The notes beneath the pieces were generated by a model. It was given only the letters and a program-made list of their open reading frames with translations, did not search any database and had not been told where the DNA came from. The position numbers and the translations under genes are program-made. This document shows, piece after piece, positions 57,501-64,000 of a stretch of DNA of 64,000 bases. The number at the start of each line of letters is the position of its first letter. Positions within the stretch are counted from its first letter, which is position 1. The DNA is taken from assembly GCF_030445035.2 (NCBI RefSeq), contig NC_080682.1, forward strand, positions 31,726,770 through 31,790,769. The letters run 5' to 3'. Origin of the DNA: Dasypus novemcinctus. Lineage: Eukaryota > Chordata > Mammalia > Cingulata > Dasypodidae.

Positions 57501-58361
57501 AAATTTCTCTATATTTCTATAAAGAGCAGTGATCATAATAGCACCTTCTCTTAAAATACCAGATGGATTTTTAGGGCTGTTATTGATTAAACACCTATCG
57601 CAATCTAGAGAATAAATTAGAATCATTACCTAAAAAATGTACCTTTAGGTAAAATTGAAGAACAATTATCTCAAAATGGTTTAGAAAATTGGGATAACTG
57701 ACTTCTCATATCTGCAGTGGATACATTACTGATTCTGAAAAACTACTGAGTTTTCGTGCTTTGAATCAAATTTACTGGACTGAGATTATTAGATGATCTT
57801 TTGAAGTAGTTTTCCAACCTATCATAAAGCAATTAAACTTAAATCAACGTATTTAATATAAAAAAATGCATATGGCAATTAACATTATACCATCTTATGA
57901 AGAATCAGTATCAGTCTTAAAAAGAAAAAGGATAGGTCAACAAACCATCCTTTAATTATTCTATAGTATTTATTTTAACTGCTAAACATAATTAGCCCAT
58001 TACCTATTTTCTTTTTTTGTTTAAAAAAGTTGGATAGTAAGGTTTAAAGCACTACTGAAGACCTTAGAGACATACAATGAGACTTTATCATTGATGAAAT
58101 GATAGTAAATAATTGAAAATTCTCTAGAACAGACTATTTTTAATATTTCTTAAATGTTACCTATTTGATATCTAAAATCATCCTAAGGAAATTGAGCTTG
58201 AACTTGTGAATCAAGGCATCTTATGATTACTTAAGAAACTTGCTACAAAAAATATTCTTTTTATAAAATAATGGTCATCCAGATATGGCTGCCACATTGA
58301 ATCCAGAAGGTAGAAGATGTGTTATAGTTTCACAACCTCATACGATGCTAGATAATTCCTC
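54518..58361. other. Intergenic, no gene recognised
   Basis: After an L1 remainder (to about 54580) the sequence is AT-rich and contains no recognisable gene. The 91-codon frame at 55495-55770 and the overlapping minus frame at 55593-55805 resemble no protein that I know and have no supporting signals. An A run lies at 56709-56720. Confidence 0.45.
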
Positions 58362-58365
58362 ATCC

Positions 58366-58842
58366 TGATGTGGGCTATGGGTGGAAGGCTCTTTGTCTCT
58401 TCAGAGATAACTAAGTTGTTTGACTTGTGGGTGTGGAAAGGTAAGAGGCTGCAGTCCTGCCCTTAGGGACAGTGGAAGCGGCTCCAGTCCCAGGAAATGT
58501 TTAACAATGCAAGGGCTATAAACTTTAAGTATTTAGGGGAAATGCAAAAAGTAAATATGCTAAAAGCTTATCTAGAATGTCTGGAGTCCATGCTAAAAGC
58601 TTACCTAAGATGTGGAAGAGATATATGCTAATTGAAGCCTATTGAGAACTGAAACAAAGGGACCATTTGGCCTTTCCTCTCTGTATAAAAGACGTTTGAA
58701 AATCTTGTTCGGGGCTCGGGATTCAAACAGAAGTTCCCAAGTCCGGCTTGCCGTCAATAAACCATTTTTCCTTCTCAGAATCATTCCTGAGTCCTGGCCT
58801 CTCTATACTCAAATAATTGAACTTCTCTTAAATTCCACAACA
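58366..58842 (+). repeat. 5' LTR of copy B
   Basis: TGATGTGGGCTATGG...TTCCACAACA. TATAAAA at 58684-58690, AATAAA at 58756-58761. Only one copy of the 34-bp U3 segment is present, and a short extra segment around TAAAAGCTTATCTAGAATGTCTGGAGTCCATGC differs from copy A. It is clearly more diverged from the A LTRs than those are from each other. The target duplication is expected to be ATCC (58362-58365), but its partner lies outside the window. Confidence 0.9.
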
Positions 58843-58846
58843 TTTT

Positions 58847-58863
58847 TGGTGACCCAGATGGGA
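58847..58863 (+). other. Degraded tRNA-Arg primer-binding site (copy B)
   Basis: TGGTGACCCAGATGGGA agrees with the copy A primer site at 13 of 17 positions. One mismatch is a CpG-to-TpG change. Position relative to the LTR is the same as in copy A. Confidence 0.65.
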
Positions 58864-61800
58864 CCACAAATGAAGGCCAGAGACGGTAGCATTTTGCTGC
58901 CCCTTCCAAATCCCCAAGGAAGCCGGGAGGACTCGGGTGAACCCCAAATCTGGGCACCCCTGGATTAAATTTAATCCAGAAAAGATGTGGGCTCCACCAG
59001 AATCTTCCCGACAAAAATCGAGGGCAATGGAAGGTCTGAAGAGAAGGATTCTGGGAACGAAAAAGAACTCCAAACATGGAAGAAGGTAAGACTCCCCGGG
59101 TGAGCACAGTCTGGAAGGACCTAGCTTTAATTGCTAGGAAGGGGAGGCTGATCACCTCCCGAGAGAACCCTAGTAGCCCCAGAAGGCTGGGGGGAAGCCG
59201 TTCTCTCTAGGCTTGGGAAAAGGAGGAAAACTGGGGAAAAGCCCTGGTGTTTTGGGTTTGTCTAACTGTATGTTAGAATCTGGTACTGGTCTTATATCCA
59301 CTAAAGGAGTGGAGTCTCAATTTTAATAGGAAGGGCTATTTATAGGTTCAAGTCCTAATGTCCTGAAAATTGGTCTAGATTACACCAATTTCCTGTTTGG
59401 TTACAGGAAAATGGATCAGCTTTTCTGGTGGAGCTTGGTCTGGGTGTAAAGTTTAAACAGTGGAAAAGTCTAGCTGAAATCTTTTGTTATGGTGCTAATT
59501 TGTGAATGAATTCACTTTATACCAAATGTTAAGTGTTCTGAGGTTTGTGATGGCTCTGGGGGCAGCCATGGTGAAAATAAATATATAAACTTGTGAGTCA
59601 GATTAGTGACCTTTGTGCTTCTGTCTGTGTCAGCTCAATGCTAGTGTTGGAGTTGTGTCCTTATGTAAAGTAGAATTACAGCTGAGCTGGAGCCCTCCCT
59701 TGCCATTGGCAAGGGGGTGAAATGATTCTGGTGCAAAAGCTGAGGAGTCTGGATGTTTGCGGAGTCTAGATGTTTGTGCATGCTTTGCTGTCTTGTCTCT
59801 GGTCTGGCCCTTTGCCGGGGCTTGGAGGCCATCTGTGTCCGCGCCACGCACCCAAGTTTGTTGGGGATGTCCCAGTCAGGGTGGCTGGGTCCCTGGGAGA
59901 GTTGCCAAATTTGAGTAGGTTCTGTCTGCCCATTTTGGCTGAAAGCTGGAAAGGGGGGAGCGGCTTGCCCCTTTCCAGTGAGTCCACCCTTCTATTCATA
60001 AGCTGCATTCCTTTTTGTTGTGCGTGCGCCTGACTGCCTGGAAGGGGGGGAAGTGAAGAGGGTGAAAAGCAGAATCAGAATAAATGCAGTAAAGTTCCCT
60101 CCTTAGGGTGTCAAAGCCAAAATACGTTTGCATTCTGCCCAGGTTCTTAGAAGGTATTGTAGTAACCTTAAGTAAGAGAATGTGTTCTGTGAAGGTAAAA
60201 TTTGTCTTAAGGGTATAAATAATTATAAAAGTTTTACAAAGCATTGTTTAAATTAAGGTATTTAAATGGCTAATTGCAGAAGGTCATTATTTAACAAAAA
60301 CTGAATTAATAATAATAATAAAAGGCAATTTTATAACAAACAATTCGGCAGCCAGTCTCCCCTGCCAACTTGCTTCCAAAAAAACTGTTTCTGGTATTAC
60401 ATGCTACTAAGTATTTAAAGTGAAGAAAAGTTCATTATTTTAACAAGCTTGTTTAGTATTAATGGCAATTATATGTAGTAAGAAGTTTGCCTGGTAACTT
60501 AGTATGTGGGATATATGGAGTGTGTTTTTATTGTTAAGGAAAAAGAAGATGATTTTGTCCTAAGATAAAATGATTGATTATTGGAAAGTCTAGAGTGTGG
60601 GACAGAACCTGAATGAATACTGAAAGTGTTGAAGGTTTGTGGAAGGAAAATTTTTATGATTAAATTGAGTAAGATCAATATACAAAGAAAATCTTTTATC
60701 AATAGCTTCTTGTGCTTTAACCTCATCATTTCCTCAGTGTTTGAAGAAGAGTCTTACCTCTTTTAAAAGAACATTTTATGTTCTAGAAATCAAATCCTGA
60801 AAAGTAGCGTTTTATTTCAAACTAACTGCAAGAGATTTATTCTTTTACTTTAAAGGAAAAATTAAAGTAATGGTTAAGTTCATTTAATATGTTATAAGTT
60901 GAATGAAAGGTATTTAAAGGTGTTATAAAGTTAATAGGTTTAAAAAAAATTAATAAAAACTGTAACTAAGAGTTAAAATCATTTATAAATGCACTTATAT
61001 TATAAAACAGTGGAAAGACAATAACTGAGATTATAGCTGGGTGAATTTAGCCTGAAACTCTTATTTAAGTGTAAATTCTACACTAACCTTTCCTTTGTTT
61101 ATGGTTACTTCAAGCCTAACCTCACCCTTTGCCTTTGCCTATGGTTATTTCATAATTGAGAAGAACTGGGACATCACTGTCTCCTCTCCTGGTATTAGTA
61201 ACCCTTTCTCTCATGAATTCAAGTGTAAACTAAATAAATTGCTGCCTGATAGAATAAGGTTAAAGGACCACTGGAGTTTTATTATCTCCAAAACCAAAAA
61301 GGGGGGTGGAGGGGGAGAAGTCTCCTGCCTTGACGGTCAGTGTTCCTAAGAGTGGCAATTCATGAGAGAAAGCAGTCTGTCTCCCTGAGGCTTCCAATAG
61401 CCTCAGTAAATATATATAAAATTAATCTTGTTGCTTATCCAAAATTCTGCTAATTTCAAAGTAAAATATAAAGTTCTAAAACAAAATGGTGCTAAGGCAT
61501 TGAGAACATTTTGGTTATTACAATCCATTAAGTAAGAAAGAAAATTCTTGTGGTAAACTGCATGGTCATAGTGCAAATTGAGAAGAGTTTCAAAAGTCTT
61601 TGAAAAGTTTAAAGTAACTAAAGTCATGTTGTTGTGTCAAACTATTCATATCTGCCTATTGCTCAAATTGTTGAGGTTAAATATGCAGTTATATAAGTAA
61701 TATGTATTTCTGGACCCCTAATTAATTAAGCTAAACAGTATATAAACTAATGCAAATTATAAGTAATATCAATGAGTTGTGTTTGTGTCTAACTCTTTGT

Positions 61801-64000
61801 GTCTGCCCATTTTAAAAAAATGCTCAAGTATTTCTTCATACATCAGGATAATATCAAATTAATAAAAATTCTTAAAAGAGGTCTATTCAAATTGTTAAAA
61901 ATTAAATATGTAGTTATATTTATAAATATTCTTAAAGCCCAAATTAAAATAAGCAGGATGAAAAAGTCATAGAAATTTGATTATAGAAACAATTGGGAAA
62001 GGGCCTCCTTTGCAAGAGCTTTAAAGGCAAGACTAGGTGTAGCAGATTAAACCTATCTACTAGGCTAGGGAATTAAGAATCAGTTTGCCTGGTAATTTCC
62101 CAGTTTAAACCTTTGTCAGCCATAAAATGCAAAAAAAAAACACAACAAAGATTAGGTTAATTTTCACATGAGAAAAATGTTGATGTAACCTGGCGGCCTG
62201 CTGCCTCAGTCTCCCACTCCTGGGTTGGACAGCAGTGGAGGAGACCAGTTTAGGCCAGTCCTATGGGCAGTGGAAGGATGCCCAAGAAGGAGCTAACTAA
62301 GTCGGTGCCATTTCAGCACTAAATTCTATTCCTTATTTGACAAAGGGGGGAGCAGGTAAAAACTTAAATGGTTGGAATGTGATAGAAGAAGTAGTTAAAT
62401 CAAACTTTTGCATGGGAAAGTTAAATCTCAGATAAGCTGTAACTTCTGAAGTATCCAATCTATGGAAAAACAGGAAGAGCTTGCATGCTAGGCTTAGGGG
62501 TATAAATTGTGTCATTTTTCTTTGTTCGTGGCACCAGCCATATCTGGCTCTGCACCCCTTCTTGCAAGATTGAGAATAAATTATTTTCTTCTCCAAAATC
62601 TGGTGAGCCTTATTTTCCTCCAGAAGATTTCTTTCCAACAAAATAAAGGTAATTAGTGGCTCTATTAACAAATTTCAGTAAGTAAAGGAAAGTCCATAAA
62701 AACTATGGAGAGATCTTTCCTGGGTTATGATTTTAAAAAAATTAAGTAATTGTGTAATGTGTTTTAAAACCTGGTAGTCAGTATGCATGTGTTTTAAAAC
62801 CTGGTAGTCAGTATGCTTTTAAATTAATAATTTTAATAACTTAAAGAAAAGAAGTTTTTAGCTTCCTGTAAGGGAAAAAGAGAACATTCCTTGCATAAAC
62901 TATTATGGTTTCAATTTTATTTAACTTGAGTGTAATCTCCAATAGTTAATTTATAAACTAAATTAACATTATGTATGAAATCTTTAATGAGTGAAATTAG
63001 GCTAAAGGAAAAAGATTGTAGATATGCTCTCTTAAATAAGGAGTAAATTTCTTTCATTGGTAATTGTAATTTAGTAAGTTTATTTAAACATGAGGTGGCT
63101 ACTCAATGTGGTTATAGTCAATTATAAAGAGTTTGTAAAACATCCTCCAACTGAAAATGTTTAAATAGTTCTAGTTCTAGAAAAGTCATTGTTAACTAAA
63201 ACTTAGATTGGTTATTGGTAGCAGAAATAACTTCATGATAATAAACCTGTCTGAAGGCCACTGCAAAGTACACATATAAGTAAATGGTAATAAAAAGTTA
63301 TCTTGATTATATTGGAAGTCTTCTGTTTTCATTTTAACAATGAAAAATAATATTTTTCCTCTATTACTAAAGTAAAGTACCTACTGTTATCTTCATAATA
63401 AAATTGTGTAAGTAGACAGTCATTTAATATATGATGTGTTGCATTAAATTGTTTAAAATATATATATAAACAACGAATAAACGTTAACATTATCAAACTC
63501 TTGTGCATTCGAACCAGGCCTTGTATACATTACAGGTGGCCTCTCCATGTGAGTTATTGGCTAGGCTGGTCACTGACCCCTCAATTAAAAATATGTGCTA
63601 TATCAGTCTCTGGTTCTGCTCCTGAAGTCGATGGAAACTATATTGCAGTTTCAAGCTCCTGCAGCCAATAATGTCTCGGTACAGCCAAGTGTACAATGGA
63701 TATCGCCTCCAGACTGGCACTGTTCCATAGAGCCAGAGAGCACTATGCACCAGGCTAGTGGAATACTGGAAAATCTCTCTAAGATGAAGGATGCTGCAAC
63801 TTGCTCACTGCGTTGAAGAACATGCTAAGTGGAGCCATGATACCAGGATACTGTAAGTGAAACTTAAACACAATTGGCATTATGGTCTGCTCTCATGGAG
63901 AGATAACATGTAAAGTATTACAAAACTGAAACTCAAAACTAATAATTGCAACTCTGAATCCTTATGCATTAAATAATACATTAGTTAATATTAAGTGCTG

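Larger units (their letters stand above)
58366..64000 (+). mobile_element. LTR element family X, copy B (3' end outside window)
   Basis: Same element as 38722-46025 but on the plus strand: a 477-bp 5' LTR, a degraded Arg primer site, leader with splice donor, then 5.1 kb of interior collinear with copy A down to A position 40342. By comparison about 1.1 kb of interior and the 3' LTR should lie just past the window. Again no gag, pol or env motif is seen. The segment 61403-61627 encodes, antisense, the same 74-residue string as copy A 42751-42975, showing high identity in places. Confidence 0.88.

Overview
The window is mammalian nuclear DNA, AT-rich and dense in transposable elements. The lineage marker is a set of tRNA-derived SINEs of the DAS type (A box like TAGCTCAGTGG, B box like GGTTCAATTC, A-rich tails). 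These are known from armadillos and other Xenarthra, so an armadillo-like genome (Dasypus or a close relative) is the best guess. No CRISPR, operon or bacterial feature is present.

The only host genes recognised are three class II olfactory receptor (OR) loci that look like family 4. A broken OR (4342-5280, +) and a nearly complete but start-less OR (19079-20079, +) lie at the 3' ends of two copies of an old tandem segmental duplication (about 45-5,280 and 13,130-20,060). A third, intact OR is on the minus strand (28713-29657). The window is therefore part of an OR gene cluster in which lineage-specific insertions have spaced the genes out.

From about 21.9 kb on, retroelements dominate. An 890-bp class II-type solo LTR sits inside the tail of a DAS SINE (21946-22835). 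Two nearly identical class I-type solo LTRs lie at 32175-32624 and 54069-54513, each with a clean 4-bp target duplication. A decayed betaretrovirus-like provirus (33827-38350, minus) keeps gag zinc-knuckle, dUTPase, protease/G-patch, RT and RNase H remnants, has lost most of integrase and env, and is flanked by a 6-bp duplication. A complete LTR-internal-LTR element (38722-46025, minus) has a tRNA-Arg primer-binding site, a polypurine tract and a 4-bp duplication, but no recognisable gag, pol or env in 6.3 kb. A second copy of this element runs in the opposite direction from 58366 off the right edge.

Between these lie LINE-1 fragments in both orientations (8.1-11.3, 12.8-13.1, 26.3-26.9, 46.2-51.4 and 53.2-54.6 kb), hAT-like DNA transposon remnants including a recognisable MER5A copy, and several microsatellites. 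The most interesting object is the pair of retrovirus-shaped, apparently non-coding elements: the 38.7-46.0 kb copy is young (its two LTRs differ at four sites by eye) and must have been mobilised by proteins supplied from elsewhere.
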